DNA of 64,000 nt from Timonella corticicola (lineage in GTDB: Bacteria > Actinomycetota > Actinomycetes > Actinomycetales > Cellulomonadaceae): positions 1 to 64,000 of the forward strand of contig NZ_JBHUOP010000005.1 in the NCBI RefSeq assembly GCF_042683685.1, given 5' to 3'. Shown one piece after another: positions 42,744 through 52,565 of this stretch (within the stretch, counting starts at the first letter, position 1; the number at the start of each line of letters is the position of its first letter). The translations under genes were made by a program, and so were the position numbers. Below the pieces are notes generated by a model, which saw only the letters and a list, made by a program, of their open reading frames with translations, searched no databases and was not told the DNA's origin.

Positions 42744-43415
42744 TCAGTCGCACGCAACTCCGGTCGAATGAACTGGGCAATAACCGTTCGGATTCTTGTA
42801 CAGGTATTGCTGATGGTAGGCCTCCGCATAATAGAACGGGCCGGCAGCTTGCGGAGCCTCGCCATCAGCGCGCCGAATCTCGGTGGTAATCCGACCAAAT
42901 CCCTTCGACTCGAGTGCCTGCTGGAACGACTCCAACGTCTCACGGGCTAGTCGCGATTGCTCAGGGGTCGTGAAGTAGAGCGCCGAACGATACTGCGTTC
43001 CCACGTCATTTCCCTGGCGGAACCCCTGCGTCGGGTCGTGTGACTCCCAGAACTTCCGCAGAATCTCGCGGTCGCTAATCTGGGCAGGATCGTAGGTGAC
43101 CTTCACGATCTCGGTGTGGCCGGTCAACCCGGAGCACACCTCTTCATACGTGGGATTGGGCGTGTAGCCGCCCTGATACCCAACCGCAGTCGACACGACC
43201 CCGTCGGTACGCCAGAATTCCTTCTCCGCACCCCAGAAACATCCCAGTCCCAGATAAATCGTGCGCAGCGCAGGATCATCCTCAAGGCCTACGAGCGGCG
43301 CATCCAGCACCTCGTGCCGAGAGGGAACGGGAATCGACTCACCACGCCCAGACAGTGCTCGCTCAGGCGAAACCATCGTTGTTTTCAGCGATGAACCAAA
43401 AAGAGCCTCAAACAC
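42744..43415 (-). CDS. msrA: Peptide-methionine (S)-S-oxide reductase
   Basis: Repairs oxidised methionine. 223 residues: the catalytic Cys is in GCFWGAEKEFWR, with YQGGYTPNPTYEEVCSGLTGHTE, then GNDVGTQYRSALYF, and a C-terminal GYCPVHSTGVACD carrying resolving cysteines. GTG 43415 follows GAGGGGG at the right spacing and matches the E. coli-like long N-terminus (SPERALSGRGESIPV). It is convergent with the LysR-like gene. Confidence 0.95.
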   Translation of the reverse strand: MFEALFGSSLKTTMVSPERALSGRGESIPVPSRHEVLDAPLVGLEDDPALRTIYLGLGCFWGAEKEFWRTDGVVSTAVGYQGGYTPNPTYEEVCSGLTGHTEIVKVTYDPAQISDREILRKFWESHDPTQGFRQGNDVGTQYRSALYFTTPEQSRLARETLESFQQALESKGFGRITTEIRRADGEAPQAAGPFYYAEAYHQQYLYKNPNGYCPVHSTGVACD

Positions 43416-43536
43416 AAATACCCCCTCGGAATGACGCGAAAACGGTCGCGTCGGTGGAAAAATAGGCAACAGGTTACAACCAGTTGGCGCGAGAAAATGT
43501 TCCGGACTGCTTGTTCCACCATAACGAAAGGTAAGT

Positions 43537-45018
43537 ATGTCTCAGACTCCCGGTGCCGAGAACACGAACGAACCCACGGTACGTGTAGCCTCGCCGGTAC
43601 TCAAAGAAGCAGTATCCGCGAAAACCCGAGATGAAAAACCCTACGTCTCCCCGGTGCTTGTTGCCGCCGCGTCGTGGGGATGGCGGATCCTGGTGGTCGT
43701 GGCAGTCGCTGCCCTCACCATCTGGGGTGTTGGAGCGCTTAAAACCATCGTTATCCCGGTTGCGGTGGCACTGCTGCTCACTGTGCTCCTGCAACCGATG
43801 CACAGTTTCTTCGTGACGAAACTCAAGGTTCCTCGTGCACTCAGTGCAGTGACGTCAATCGTTGTGCTGATCGCGGCGCTTGCCGGGCTTTTGACTGCGG
43901 CTGGATCACAGATCGCGGCGGGTATCTCGCAACTGTCAACACAGGCGATGAAGGGTTTCAACGAACTACTCACCTGGGCGCAAGGAGCCCCACTCAACCT
44001 GGACCTTCACTCGGTCGAGAGTTACTGGAGCGAACTGACCCGGAATTTCCAGCAGTATGTGGGCACGGTTCTCGACGGGGCGTTGTCGGTGACCAGCACC
44101 GTTACGCACATCTTTGCGGGAACGCTCATCGCGTTCTTCTGCACTATCTTCTTTCTCATGGACGGACGACAGATCTGGACTTGGCTCGTAGGATTGCTGC
44201 CGCGGCACGTCCGAGAGCGCACACATCAAGCAGGCCGGCGCGGACTCGTCACCCTTTCGTCGTATGTGCGCACTCAAATCCTCGTCGCGTTTATTGATGC
44301 CGTTGGCATCGGCCTTGGCGCCGCAGTTCTAGGTTTGCCGCTCGTCGTGCCCATGGCCGCGCTGGTATTCCTTGGCTCGTTTATCCCGTTTGTCGGTGCG
44401 ATTCTAACCGGCGCTGTGGCCGTACTCGTTGCGCTGGTTGCCAAGGGATGGATCTATGCGCTCATCATGCTCGGCATCGTGCTGTTTGTCCAGCAGATCG
44501 AAGGACACATACTCCAACCACTGCTCATGGGGCGCGCGGTCTCCGTACACCCAGTGGCCGTACTGCTCTCCGTGACTGCGGGAACCGTTCTCGCCGGGAT
44601 TGTCGGTGCGCTGTTTGCCGTGCCGCTAGTCGCCACATTGAACACGATCATCCTGTACTACCGAGGACACGATAAGTTTCCTGAACTCGGATTTGACGAC
44701 CACATCGCCATCAAGCCCTCTGGTAGTCCCGCCTACATGGTGGTCTCCGCAGCAAAGTACGTCTCCGATGGACGCTGGGACGAGGTGCCACAGAGCGAGG
44801 ACAAAGGCACTGAAATCCTCGATAGAATTATGGCGCGTTTCCAGAGTAAACCCGATGGACCAGCTACGCACGCTAGTCCCTATGGCACCAACGGGCTCAC
44901 GAATCCCTACGAAACGGGCGCTTCCGGGGCTGTGGACGCAAGCGCCACTTCTTCCAACTCGTCGTCAACTTCATCCACAGACCCCGCCGACCCCAACGGC
45001 GAACCACGCGGCCAGTAA
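43537..45018 (+). CDS. AI-2E family transporter
   Basis: 493 residues. A polar N-terminus of about 40 residues precedes several spans typical of the AI-2E exporter family: the VAVALLLTVLLQPM start, a central amphipathic region with FQQYVGTVLDGALSV, and the conserved end FVQQIEGHILQPLLMGRAVSVHPVAVLLSVTAG. About 110 C-terminal residues are polar and Ser/Thr-rich. Substrates of this family vary (autoinducer-2, ions or unknown). AAAGG precedes ATG 43537. It lies 32 bp before ilvA and may be co-transcribed with it. Confidence 0.9.
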   Translation: MSQTPGAENTNEPTVRVASPVLKEAVSAKTRDEKPYVSPVLVAAASWGWRILVVVAVAALTIWGVGALKTIVIPVAVALLLTVLLQPMHSFFVTKLKVPRALSAVTSIVVLIAALAGLLTAAGSQIAAGISQLSTQAMKGFNELLTWAQGAPLNLDLHSVESYWSELTRNFQQYVGTVLDGALSVTSTVTHIFAGTLIAFFCTIFFLMDGRQIWTWLVGLLPRHVRERTHQAGRRGLVTLSSYVRTQILVAFIDAVGIGLGAAVLGLPLVVPMAALVFLGSFIPFVGAILTGAVAVLVALVAKGWIYALIMLGIVLFVQQIEGHILQPLLMGRAVSVHPVAVLLSVTAGTVLAGIVGALFAVPLVATLNTIILYYRGHDKFPELGFDDHIAIKPSGSPAYMVVSAAKYVSDGRWDEVPQSEDKGTEILDRIMARFQSKPDGPATHASPYGTNGLTNPYETGASGAVDASATSSNSSSTSSTDPADPNGEPRGQ

Positions 45019-45050
45019 TTGTCCGCCCAGCACTCATCCAGGAAGTCTCC

Positions 45051-46274
45051 ATGACGATCTCTCCGCACACCTCATCGGTCACGCTCGAATCCATTCAGGA
45101 AGCCGCCAAGCTTCTTGACAGGATCGCACGGGTGACACCGATCGAGTCATCGCGGGCGCTCGAAGCCTTCACCGGCACCAAAACCTACCTCAAGTGCGAG
45201 AATCTTCAACGCTCCGGATCGTTCAAAGTGCGTGGTGCCTACGTGCGCATGGCGCGCCTCAGTGACGAGGAAAAATCACGTGGCGTGATTGCTGCATCCG
45301 CAGGTAATCACGCGCAGGGGGTGGCGCTCGCGGCCGCGGCGCTCGGCATCCCAGCGGTCGTGTACATGCCAGCTGGTGCAGCATTGCCGAAAATCGCGGC
45401 AACCCGAGAATATGGGGCCGAAGTGCGCCTGTACGGCACGAATGTGGATGAAAGCCTCGCTGAGGCCCAAGCGGAGGCCGACCGCACGGGTGCAACGTTC
45501 ATCCACCCGTTCAATCACCCCGACGTGATCGTGGGCCAGGCGACCGTGGCACTGGAGATCCTTGAGCAGGTGCCTGACGTGCGTACGGTTCTTGCACCTG
45601 TTGGAGGTGGCGGACTCGTGGCTGGACTCGTGGCTGCTTTCGCAGCCATCGCCCCGCAGGTGGAGGTCGTTGGTGTGCAGGCCACACGGGCTTCGGCGTA
45701 CACGTACTCGCTCCAGGCTGGACATCCCGTCACCTTCCCCGCCCAATCAACCATGGCGGACGGAATCGCTGTGAGCACTCCCGGAGATGTGCCGTTCGAC
45801 ATCATTGCGCGTCACAACACCCGCATCGTGAACGTGTCGGAAGAGGACATCTCGCGGGCGCTTGTTTTCATGGCGGAGCGTGCGAAACTCGTGGTGGAAC
45901 CGGCCGGTGTGACAGGGGTGGCGGCGTTGATCGCCAAGCCCGGCCAGTTCGACGGCCCCGTGGTGTCGCTGCTGTCCGGCGGAAACATCGACCCGAACAT
46001 TTTGTTGCGTGTGGTGCGGCACGGCCTGGTGGCTGCCGGACGCTTCCTCGTGATGAAGGTGCGGCTGATTGACAGGCCGGGTGCGCTTGCACAGATGCTC
46101 TTTGATCTTGCGTCCCAGCAGGCGAACATCATGCATGTTGATCACGTGCGTACTGGTGTTGATCTCGCAATCGATGAGGTTGAGGTCACCATGCAGGTCG
46201 AGACCAAGGGACCCCAACACTGCCAAGAGTTGCTCGAGTTCATGCGTTCAAAGGGCTACAACCTGTCGTCTTGA
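45051..46274 (+). CDS. ilvA: Threonine ammonia-lyase (threonine dehydratase) with ACT-type domain
   Basis: Deaminates threonine to 2-oxobutanoate. 407 residues. PLP lysine Lys59 lies in SGSFKVRGAY, SAGNHAQGVA follows, and the glycine loop is PVGGGGLVAG. Residues about 330-407 form a single ACT-like regulatory domain (VRLIDRPGALAQMLFDLASQ). The length and single ACT domain fit the TdcB-like/actinobacterial type, so a catabolic or biosynthetic role cannot be decided from sequence. AGGAAG precedes ATG 45051. A shared terminator follows. Confidence 0.93.
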   Translation: MTISPHTSSVTLESIQEAAKLLDRIARVTPIESSRALEAFTGTKTYLKCENLQRSGSFKVRGAYVRMARLSDEEKSRGVIAASAGNHAQGVALAAAALGIPAVVYMPAGAALPKIAATREYGAEVRLYGTNVDESLAEAQAEADRTGATFIHPFNHPDVIVGQATVALEILEQVPDVRTVLAPVGGGGLVAGLVAAFAAIAPQVEVVGVQATRASAYTYSLQAGHPVTFPAQSTMADGIAVSTPGDVPFDIIARHNTRIVNVSEEDISRALVFMAERAKLVVEPAGVTGVAALIAKPGQFDGPVVSLLSGGNIDPNILLRVVRHGLVAAGRFLVMKVRLIDRPGALAQMLFDLASQQANIMHVDHVRTGVDLAIDEVEVTMQVETKGPQHCQELLEFMRSKGYNLSS

Positions 46275-46299
46275 GTTTAGGCAGGGTGACCGCGACATG

Positions 46300-46338
46300 A
46301 AAGAACCCTCGTCCACAGTACGTGGACGAGGGTTCTTT
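46300..46338. terminator. Bidirectional terminator between ilvA and the yceI-like gene
   Basis: A perfect 17-bp stem (46300-46316 with 46322-46338) and 5-nt loop lie between convergent genes, with A and T runs at the stem ends. Confidence 0.9.
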
Positions 46339-46386
46339 ACTCTCAAGCCTCAAGTCATCGTATGCGATGACCGAAGGGAGGATTCA

Positions 46387-46929
46387 TCACGCAGCGATTG
46401 CGGAGATCTCGAGGTCAACCTTGACCTTGTCGGAGACAAGGACGCCACCGGCTTCGAGGGCAGCGTTCCAGGTCAGACCGAACTCCTTGCGGGAGAACTC
46501 GATCTTGCCCTCGAATGCCGCGCGCTTGTTGCCGAATGGGTCAACGGCGGTTCCGGTGAATTCGACCTCAAGTTCAACGGACTTGGTGACGCCGTTGATG
46601 GTGAGGTCGCCGGTCACGGTGAACTCCTCAGGGGTTCCAGCAACCGAGGTGGATGCAAAGGTCCAGGTTGGGTTGGCCTCGACGTTGAAGAAGTCTGCCG
46701 ACTGGAGGTGTCCGTCGCGGTCTGCGTTTCCGGTGTTCACGCCGCGTGCGTCGAGTTCAGCGGTGACGGAGGAGGACTCAAGGGAGTCACCGATGGTGAT
46801 GACTGCCGAGGTCACTGGAACGGTTCCACGGACCTTGGAGATTCCTGCGTGGCGTACGGTGAACGCCGCGGTCGAGTGGGTTGGGTCTGCGTTGTAGGTG
46901 CCTGCTTCGAGACCTGCTGGGAGAGTCAT
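46387..46929 (-). CDS. YceI family lipocalin-like protein
   Basis: 180 residues with the complete YceI beta-barrel signature: GTYNADPTHSTAAFTVRHAG, FFNVEANPTWTFASTSV and VTGDLTINGVTKSVELEVEF. It likely binds an isoprenoid or polyisoprenoid quinone. There is no signal peptide, so it is cytosolic, as in most actinomycetes. ATG 46929 follows AAAGGAACC. It is monocistronic. Confidence 0.93.
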   Translation of the reverse strand: MTLPAGLEAGTYNADPTHSTAAFTVRHAGISKVRGTVPVTSAVITIGDSLESSSVTAELDARGVNTGNADRDGHLQSADFFNVEANPTWTFASTSVAGTPEEFTVTGDLTINGVTKSVELEVEFTGTAVDPFGNKRAAFEGKIEFSRKEFGLTWNAALEAGGVLVSDKVKVDLEISAIAA

Positions 46930-47114
46930 GTTGGTTCCTTTGCTCAGGGGTGGCGCGCTCAATTGCTTGACGCTTCAAGTATTGCTCGTAACTAGCCTAA
47001 ACCCTTCTGCGAGGTCGTGCAAGTGCTAGTTGAAGATTCAACTAAATTCGTGTGGTGGTCCCCATCACTCGGACCTGTGCCCCAACAACCGCGATTCTTT
47101 GACAGACTAGAGCC

Positions 47115-47759
47115 ATGGCCCTTACTACTGTCCACCTTATGCGTCACGGCGAAGTCTTCAACCCAGACAAGATCCTGTACGGACGCCTCCCCGGATACCG
47201 ACTCTCTGACCTCGGAAACGAGATGGCGCGCCGAGTTGCCGAACACCTTGTTGCGGAAAAGCGGGATATCGTCACCGTCATCGCCTCGCCGCTGCAGCGA
47301 GCACAGGAGACCGCAACGCCAAGTGCCAAGGCATTCAATCTTGAACTCGGTACGGATGAGCGCCTGATCGAGGCAGCCAACTACTTTGAGGGTAAGACCT
47401 TCGGCGTGGGTGACGGCTCGCTACGCCACCCGGAGCACTGGCCGCATCTCATCAACCCATTTCGTCCATCGTGGGGCGAACCATATAAGGAGCAGGTTGC
47501 CCGAGTGCACGCAGCCGTGGACTCGGCTCGCGAACTGGCACGGGGACACGAAGCGCTTCTGGTCAGCCACCAACTACCCATCTGGATCGCCCGCTCCGCC
47601 TACGAGGGCAAGCGACTGTGGCACGACCCACGTAAGCGTGAGTGCAACCTTGCATCCCTGACCTCTCTCACCTTCGACGAAGACACCCTTGTCGAGGTCA
47701 AGTACACTGAACCGGTTGCAGACCTATATCCGAACGCCTCCAAGGTGGCAGGAGCCTGA
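47115..47759 (+). CDS. Histidine phosphatase family protein of the cytochrome c maturation cluster
   Basis: 214 residues. The phosphohistidine motif LMRHGEVFNPD is at the N-terminus and the second catalytic His is in LLVSHQLPIWIARSA. It removes phosphate from an unknown substrate. The gene is the first of a run (phosphatase, resA, ccdA, resB, ccsB) that matches the mycobacterial order, where the phosphatase also precedes the thioredoxin-like lipoprotein. CAGACT ends 7 nt before the ATG, so the start may be leaderless. Confidence 0.9.
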   Translation: MALTTVHLMRHGEVFNPDKILYGRLPGYRLSDLGNEMARRVAEHLVAEKRDIVTVIASPLQRAQETATPSAKAFNLELGTDERLIEAANYFEGKTFGVGDGSLRHPEHWPHLINPFRPSWGEPYKEQVARVHAAVDSARELARGHEALLVSHQLPIWIARSAYEGKRLWHDPRKRECNLASLTSLTFDEDTLVEVKYTEPVADLYPNASKVAGA

Positions 47760-47802
47760 CATTTTCAGGTTTTATCCAGTCGATTACGTCAAAGTTAGCG
47801 TT

Positions 47803-48420
47803 GTGAGTCGTTTGTCCTCGTCCCTTCCCCGTTCCCGTCGCGCCCTCGCAGCCCTGTGTGCTGCGGGCGCTGTGCTCGTGCTTGCCGCGTGCGGCCCACA
47901 GGACTCGGGAAACGGCGAGGTCGTGGTGGACCAGGGTTACCAGTCCGGTGACGGTTCGCTGCGCACGTGGGACGTGGACGAACGCGGTGAATCGGTTGTG
48001 CTGACCGGGACGGACTACGACGGCAACGCCGTGGATACGTCCGTCTTTGCTGGCGACGTTGTCGTGCTCAACACCTGGTATGCTGCCTGCCCGCCGTGCC
48101 GTGCTGAGGCGCAGGATCTTCTGGACGTGGCCACAGATCGAGCCGACGACGGTGTACACCTGATCGGCATCAACCGCACAGACGACGCGGGCGCAGCCCA
48201 GGCGTTCGAGCGTGAATTCGGGATCACCTGGCCGAGCATCGACGACCGCAACGGCAAGGCGATTGCGACCCTTGCTGGCGTTGTCCCCATCAAGGCGGTA
48301 CCCACCACGGTCGTTCTGGATCAAGAGGGCCGGGTTGCCGCACGCGTACTGGGGCAGATTGAGAAGTCCACACTCAACGCTCTGATCGATGAAGTCCTCG
48401 CCGAAGGCGATGACTCGTGA
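47803..48420 (+). CDS. ResA-like thioredoxin-fold lipoprotein
   Basis: 205 residues. The lipobox LVLAACGPQ near residue 31 anchors it outside the membrane. The thioredoxin fold carries the redox pair in WYAACPPCRAEAQDL and the cis-proline region IKAVPTTVVLDQEGRV. It should keep the haem-binding cysteines of apocytochrome c reduced, using electrons passed by CcdA. GTG 47803 is chosen from the lipoprotein signal length. Its TGA overlaps the GTG start of the next gene. Confidence 0.92.
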   Translation: MSRLSSSLPRSRRALAALCAAGAVLVLAACGPQDSGNGEVVVDQGYQSGDGSLRTWDVDERGESVVLTGTDYDGNAVDTSVFAGDVVVLNTWYAACPPCRAEAQDLLDVATDRADDGVHLIGINRTDDAGAAQAFEREFGITWPSIDDRNGKAIATLAGVVPIKAVPTTVVLDQEGRVAARVLGQIEKSTLNALIDEVLAEGDDS

Positions 48421-49289
48421 CTTCACTGCCTGTCCTCACGGCAGGGGCGCCGCTCGCCACCGGAATCGGTGACTCCTTTGCGCAGACGGCATTCTCCGGA
48501 TCGATGGCGCTCGCAATTCCCGTTGCGTTGATCGCAGGTCTTGTGTCCTTTGCCTCTCCCTGTGTTGTTCCACTTGTCCCCGGGTATGTTGGCTTCCTTG
48601 GCGGTTTAGCCGGCTCGCAGGCTGGCACCCAGCGGGCGCCTTCCACACAGATTGCCGACGATTCGGCGGCTTCCGGACGCACCTCACGTGTGCGTCGGAT
48701 CTGGTCTGCGGGGCGTGGCCGCATCTTTGTGGGGATGACCCTGTTTATTGCCGGGTTCACCTTCGTTTTCGTTGTGGCCGGTGTGGCGACAGGCGCGCTC
48801 GGTGTGGCACTCGCCCAGTGGAGCGACACGGTCACCCGGGTGTTGGGGGTGCTCGTCGCGGTCATGGGTCTTGCCTTCATGGGCGCTATTCCCGCGCTAC
48901 GCAACGAGGCCAAACTGCACTATGTCCCCAACTCGGGACTGCTCGGCGCTCCGATCCTGGGCTTCGTGTTCGGGCTTGGCTGGACACCATGCCTTGGCCC
49001 CACGCTCGTGGCAATCAACTCGCTGGCACTGACGGAAGGCTCGGCCACGCGCGGAGCGATTCTCGCCGTTGCGTACTCGCTGGGGCTTGGGCTGCCCTTC
49101 CTCATCATCGCCGTCGGACTCGAACGCTCCAAGAAAGCGCTCGGGTTCATGCGCAAGCACCGCCTCACCATCATGCGGATCGGCGGTGGGATGCTCCTCA
49201 TCCTCGGAATCGCGATGGCAGCAGGCTGGTGGACGGCACTGTCAAACAAGATGTCCATCTGGATCGGCTACACGAGCACGGTGGTGTAA
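48417..49289 (+). CDS. ccdA: CcdA/DsbD-type membrane thiol-disulfide transporter
   Basis: 290 residues with six spans. The conserved cysteine-proline pairs lie in LVSFASPCVVPLVPGYVGFLGG and GLGWTPCLGPTLVAI. It carries reducing power from cytosolic thioredoxin to the ResA-like protein. The GTG start overlaps the ResA stop codon (GTGA), and its TAA is directly followed by the ATG of resB, so the cluster is translationally coupled. Confidence 0.93.
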   Translation: MTSLPVLTAGAPLATGIGDSFAQTAFSGSMALAIPVALIAGLVSFASPCVVPLVPGYVGFLGGLAGSQAGTQRAPSTQIADDSAASGRTSRVRRIWSAGRGRIFVGMTLFIAGFTFVFVVAGVATGALGVALAQWSDTVTRVLGVLVAVMGLAFMGAIPALRNEAKLHYVPNSGLLGAPILGFVFGLGWTPCLGPTLVAINSLALTEGSATRGAILAVAYSLGLGLPFLIIAVGLERSKKALGFMRKHRLTIMRIGGGMLLILGIAMAAGWWTALSNKMSIWIGYTSTVV

Positions 49290-51092
49290 ATGACAACACG
49301 CAACAACGCTGGGTCTAGAGGCGACAACGAATCGGATCGACTCGTCGACAATCAGGAAACCACCGGTGCAACCTATCGGCCGGAAGGCATCGAGGATGCG
49401 TTCGTAACCGGCGGCGACCACGCTGTAGACGACACTGAGACAAAGCCGAAGCGGACCGCAGGCGGCCCGCAACTCGGATTCGTGGGGTGGATGCGTTTCC
49501 TGTGGCGGCAACTGACCTCGATGCGTGTGGCGCTCATGCTGCTCATGCTGCTGGCAGTTGCGGCGCTGCCGGGATCGCTGTTCCCGCAGCGTGCCCACGA
49601 TCTTGCCGGGGTGAACCAGTACATCGCGGACAACCCGACCCTCGGACCCTTGCTGGACAAGTGGAGCTTCTTCAACGTATACGCCTCGCCGTGGTTCGCG
49701 GCCGTGTACCTGCTGCTGTTCATCTCGCTGATCGGCTGCATCCTGCCGCGCACCAAGGTGCACTACAAGGCCCTGCGTTCGGCGCCACCTAAGACTCCGC
49801 GCGTGTTCAACCGGTTCCCGGCTAAGGCCAATGTTGTTTTGGCACCTGAACAGACCGACTCGGGTGTGTCGACCGGTGAAGATGGGGGAGCAGCGCAGGC
49901 CGCGGCCCTCACCGCGCAACGCCACCTGCGCGGACGCCTGAGATTCCTGCCACGGTTCCGTACCTCCGTCACACAGGAAAAGGAAACCACCTGGACCGTC
50001 TCCGCCGAACGCGGCTACCTCAAGGAGACCGGTAACCTGCTGTTCCACCTCTCGCTTGTGGGTATCCTCGTCTCGTTTGGAACCGGACAACTCCTCGAAT
50101 ACCGCGGCCAGGCGATTCTGATCGAAGGACGTGGATTCGCCAACGCGCAGGTCGCCTACAACACGTTCGAGCACGGAGCCTGGTTCTCGGAAGACTCGAT
50201 GGAACCCTGGATCATCACACTCGACAGCTTCGAATCCAAGTTCCGGGCCTCCGACTCCGCCGCCGAGGACTTCACCGCCCACATGAGCGTGGAAACGCCA
50301 GACGGTAAGTCCCGCCAAGAGACCATCAAGGTCAACTATCCGCTCGACCTTGGCGGGGCGAAGGTCTATCTGATGGGCAACGGGCACGCGCCAACCGTGA
50401 CCGTACGCGACGCCGCAGGCGAAGTCGCATTCTCTGGGGCCGTGCCGTTCCTCTCAGAAGACGCTCAATACACCTCCAAGGGCGTCATCAAGGTTCCCGA
50501 TGTCTCGACCGGCGAACAACTGGGATTCGTTGGCTATCTGCTGCCCACCGCGGACCTCACCGATGGAGGAATGCGGTCCATCTATCCCGAAGCGCTCAAC
50601 CCCGTACTCGTGCTGGACCTCTACCGAGGCGACCTCGGTCTGGACGACGGTATCCCGCAAAACGTGTACCGGCTCGCCACCGAGAACATGACCAAGGTGA
50701 CCGCCACGCAGGAGAATCCAGACCCCATCCTGCTCGCTCTGGGGCAGACCGTGGAGCTTCCGGATGGGTTGGGTACGATCGAGTTCTCGGACATCCCGCG
50801 CTTTGCCGCATTTGACCTGCGCTACGACCCGACCTTGATCTGGTTGCTCGTCTCTTCAGTTGCCGCGCTTATCGGAATTTCACTGTCCCTGTTTACCCCA
50901 CGCCGCCGTGTCTGGGTCCGTGCAGTCGAACAGCCGGACGGAACCGTGCACGTGGCGCTCGCTGGTCTGGCCCGCGGAGACGACTCCGGATTGCAGGGAG
51001 AGGTTGACGGCGTGGCTCGGGTATTGGAGCCCGCTAAACCTCTATCCGAAGCGGAACGCGAAGCCCTAAGACTCGCGCGACGCGAACTGTAA
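49290..51092 (+). CDS. resB: ResB-like cytochrome c biogenesis protein
   Basis: 600 residues. An N-terminal cytoplasmic tail of about 65 residues is followed by three closely placed spans (MRVALMLLMLLAVAALPGSLFP, then PWFAAVYLLLFISLIGCILP, and NLLFHLSLVGILVSFGTG), a large extracytoplasmic domain of about 300 residues (GGAKVYLMGNGHAPTVTVRD), and a final span. With CcsB it forms the system-II haem-handling complex. It starts immediately after the ccdA stop codon. Confidence 0.93.
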   Translation: MTTRNNAGSRGDNESDRLVDNQETTGATYRPEGIEDAFVTGGDHAVDDTETKPKRTAGGPQLGFVGWMRFLWRQLTSMRVALMLLMLLAVAALPGSLFPQRAHDLAGVNQYIADNPTLGPLLDKWSFFNVYASPWFAAVYLLLFISLIGCILPRTKVHYKALRSAPPKTPRVFNRFPAKANVVLAPEQTDSGVSTGEDGGAAQAAALTAQRHLRGRLRFLPRFRTSVTQEKETTWTVSAERGYLKETGNLLFHLSLVGILVSFGTGQLLEYRGQAILIEGRGFANAQVAYNTFEHGAWFSEDSMEPWIITLDSFESKFRASDSAAEDFTAHMSVETPDGKSRQETIKVNYPLDLGGAKVYLMGNGHAPTVTVRDAAGEVAFSGAVPFLSEDAQYTSKGVIKVPDVSTGEQLGFVGYLLPTADLTDGGMRSIYPEALNPVLVLDLYRGDLGLDDGIPQNVYRLATENMTKVTATQENPDPILLALGQTVELPDGLGTIEFSDIPRFAAFDLRYDPTLIWLLVSSVAALIGISLSLFTPRRRVWVRAVEQPDGTVHVALAGLARGDDSGLQGEVDGVARVLEPAKPLSEAEREALRLARREL

Positions 51093-51188
51093 GATTTTGT
51101 TCAGACACCACCTGGCCGGGGAACCGGTCGCCCGCATAGGCTGAACCTCCCTTGGGTTGGGGAAAACAGCCGCCCACAAAGGAATGAC

Positions 51189-52187
51189 ATGACAAACGTT
51201 GCAGAACTGAGCGACTACTTCGTGTGGGCCACCGTCACGGCCTATACGATCGCTATGGTGTGCTTTGCGTTCGACCTCGCGAAGGTGTCGGATGCTGTGG
51301 GCCTGCGCCGACGCGAAAAACTTGAAGCTGGGACTGCCGCTGCTCCTGCGACCGCAAGCGCCGTGAACGAGGCAGTCAGAGCGTCCAAAACTGGAGGAGT
51401 GGCTCTAGCCGGTGAAACCGACCCGCACATCACCTACGTTGGCCGTAGGAGCAAGGCACTCGGCATCGCAATGGCAACCACCTGGGTTGGCCTGTTCCTG
51501 CACTTCGCGGCAGTGATCACCCGCGGCATCGCGGCTGGCCGGGTTCCCTGGGCAAACATGTACGAATTCACCATCACCGGTACGCTCGCAGCGGTCGTGG
51601 TGTTCCTTGGCGTTCAACTGTTCAAGGAGATCCGTTACGTCGGTGTCTTCGTGACCTTCCTTGTCGTGACCTTCCTGATGGTCGCATTGCAGGCGTTCCA
51701 CCTTCAGGCGGATGCCGTACAGCCCGCCTTGCAGCGATACTGGCTGGTCATCCACGTGGGCGTTGCAGTGGGGGCCACCGGTGTGCTGACCGTGGCCTTC
51801 GTGGTGTCTGTCCTGCAGTTGCTTCGAGGCGCCAAGAACGACGGCAAACTGAACTGGGGCTGGCTCGATGTGCTTCCCACGCCGGACAAACTTGAGGCCC
51901 TGTCCTTCCGCATCAACGCGTGGGGCTTCGTCATGTGGACCTTCACCATCATCGGCGGTGCGATCTGGGCTGACGAGGCGTGGGGTCGCGCGTGGGGATG
52001 GGACCCGAAGGAAACCTGGTCGTTCGTGATCTGGGTGGTCTACGCCGCCTACCTACATGCGCGGACAACCCGTGGCTGGGCCGGACGCCGTGCCGCCTGG
52101 TTCGTGGTCGTCGGATACATCTGTGTGCTCATGAACTTCACGGTTGTGAACTACGTGTTCAGCGGACTGCACTCCTACGCTGGGTAA
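51189..52187 (+). CDS. ccsB: CcsB/CcsA cytochrome c synthase subunit
   Basis: 332 residues with about eight spans. It has the haem-handling tryptophan-rich motif WADEAWGRAWGWDPKETWS and histidines such as those in LVIHVGVAVGATG and FSGLHSYAG. It attaches haem to CXXCH cytochromes outside the membrane. GGAATGAC precedes the ATG. It is the last gene of the cluster, with a strong terminator. Confidence 0.95.
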   Translation: MTNVAELSDYFVWATVTAYTIAMVCFAFDLAKVSDAVGLRRREKLEAGTAAAPATASAVNEAVRASKTGGVALAGETDPHITYVGRRSKALGIAMATTWVGLFLHFAAVITRGIAAGRVPWANMYEFTITGTLAAVVVFLGVQLFKEIRYVGVFVTFLVVTFLMVALQAFHLQADAVQPALQRYWLVIHVGVAVGATGVLTVAFVVSVLQLLRGAKNDGKLNWGWLDVLPTPDKLEALSFRINAWGFVMWTFTIIGGAIWADEAWGRAWGWDPKETWSFVIWVVYAAYLHARTTRGWAGRRAAWFVVVGYICVLMNFTVVNYVFSGLHSYAG

Positions 52188-52222
52188 CTCTCGGGGTCAG
52201 TCAGTCAGCGGGCAGAGTCAAT

Positions 52223-52273
52223 GCAAAAAGTTGCAGTGTGCATCTTGAACGGACGCACACTGCAGCTTTTTGC
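52223..52273 (+). terminator. Terminator of the cytochrome c maturation cluster
   Basis: A 19-bp stem with one G-T pair (52223-52241 with 52255-52273) carries AAAAA on the left and TTTTT on the right, so it can work in both directions. Confidence 0.9.
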
Positions 52274-52346
52274 CATGCAGCCAAAGATTCGCCACAGCCT
52301 CAGGCGCTTTGCAACGCAATCACAGTGAAACAGCGTTCAACCTATG

Positions 52347-52423
52347 CGCTAGCGGTCTGTGGGTTTTCTTGTCGGGCTGTGCTTCTACCTCGCACAGATT
52401 GGCGACGAAACCCACAGACCGGC
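52347..52423. repeat. 77-bp hairpin repeat, copy 1
   Basis: Identical to 53842-53918 except for two bases. Outer stem GGTCTGTGGGTTT/AAACCCACAGACC (13 bp) and inner CTGTGC/GCACAG close a 9-nt loop. It lies in the otherwise gene-free gap 52274-52565, 143 bp before the orphan lipoprotein gene. Confidence 0.95.
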
Positions 52424-52565
52424 AACATCCCCAACGCGCCGGATAGACCTCTCTTGTGCTTCTCGAAATGGTGTGTTTGGATTCAGATGCCGACGTCAAC
52501 GGTGACTTCGCGGCGAAACAAGGGTGTGAGGCGCAGGCCGCTACCCTCTTACTGAGGAAGTGCCA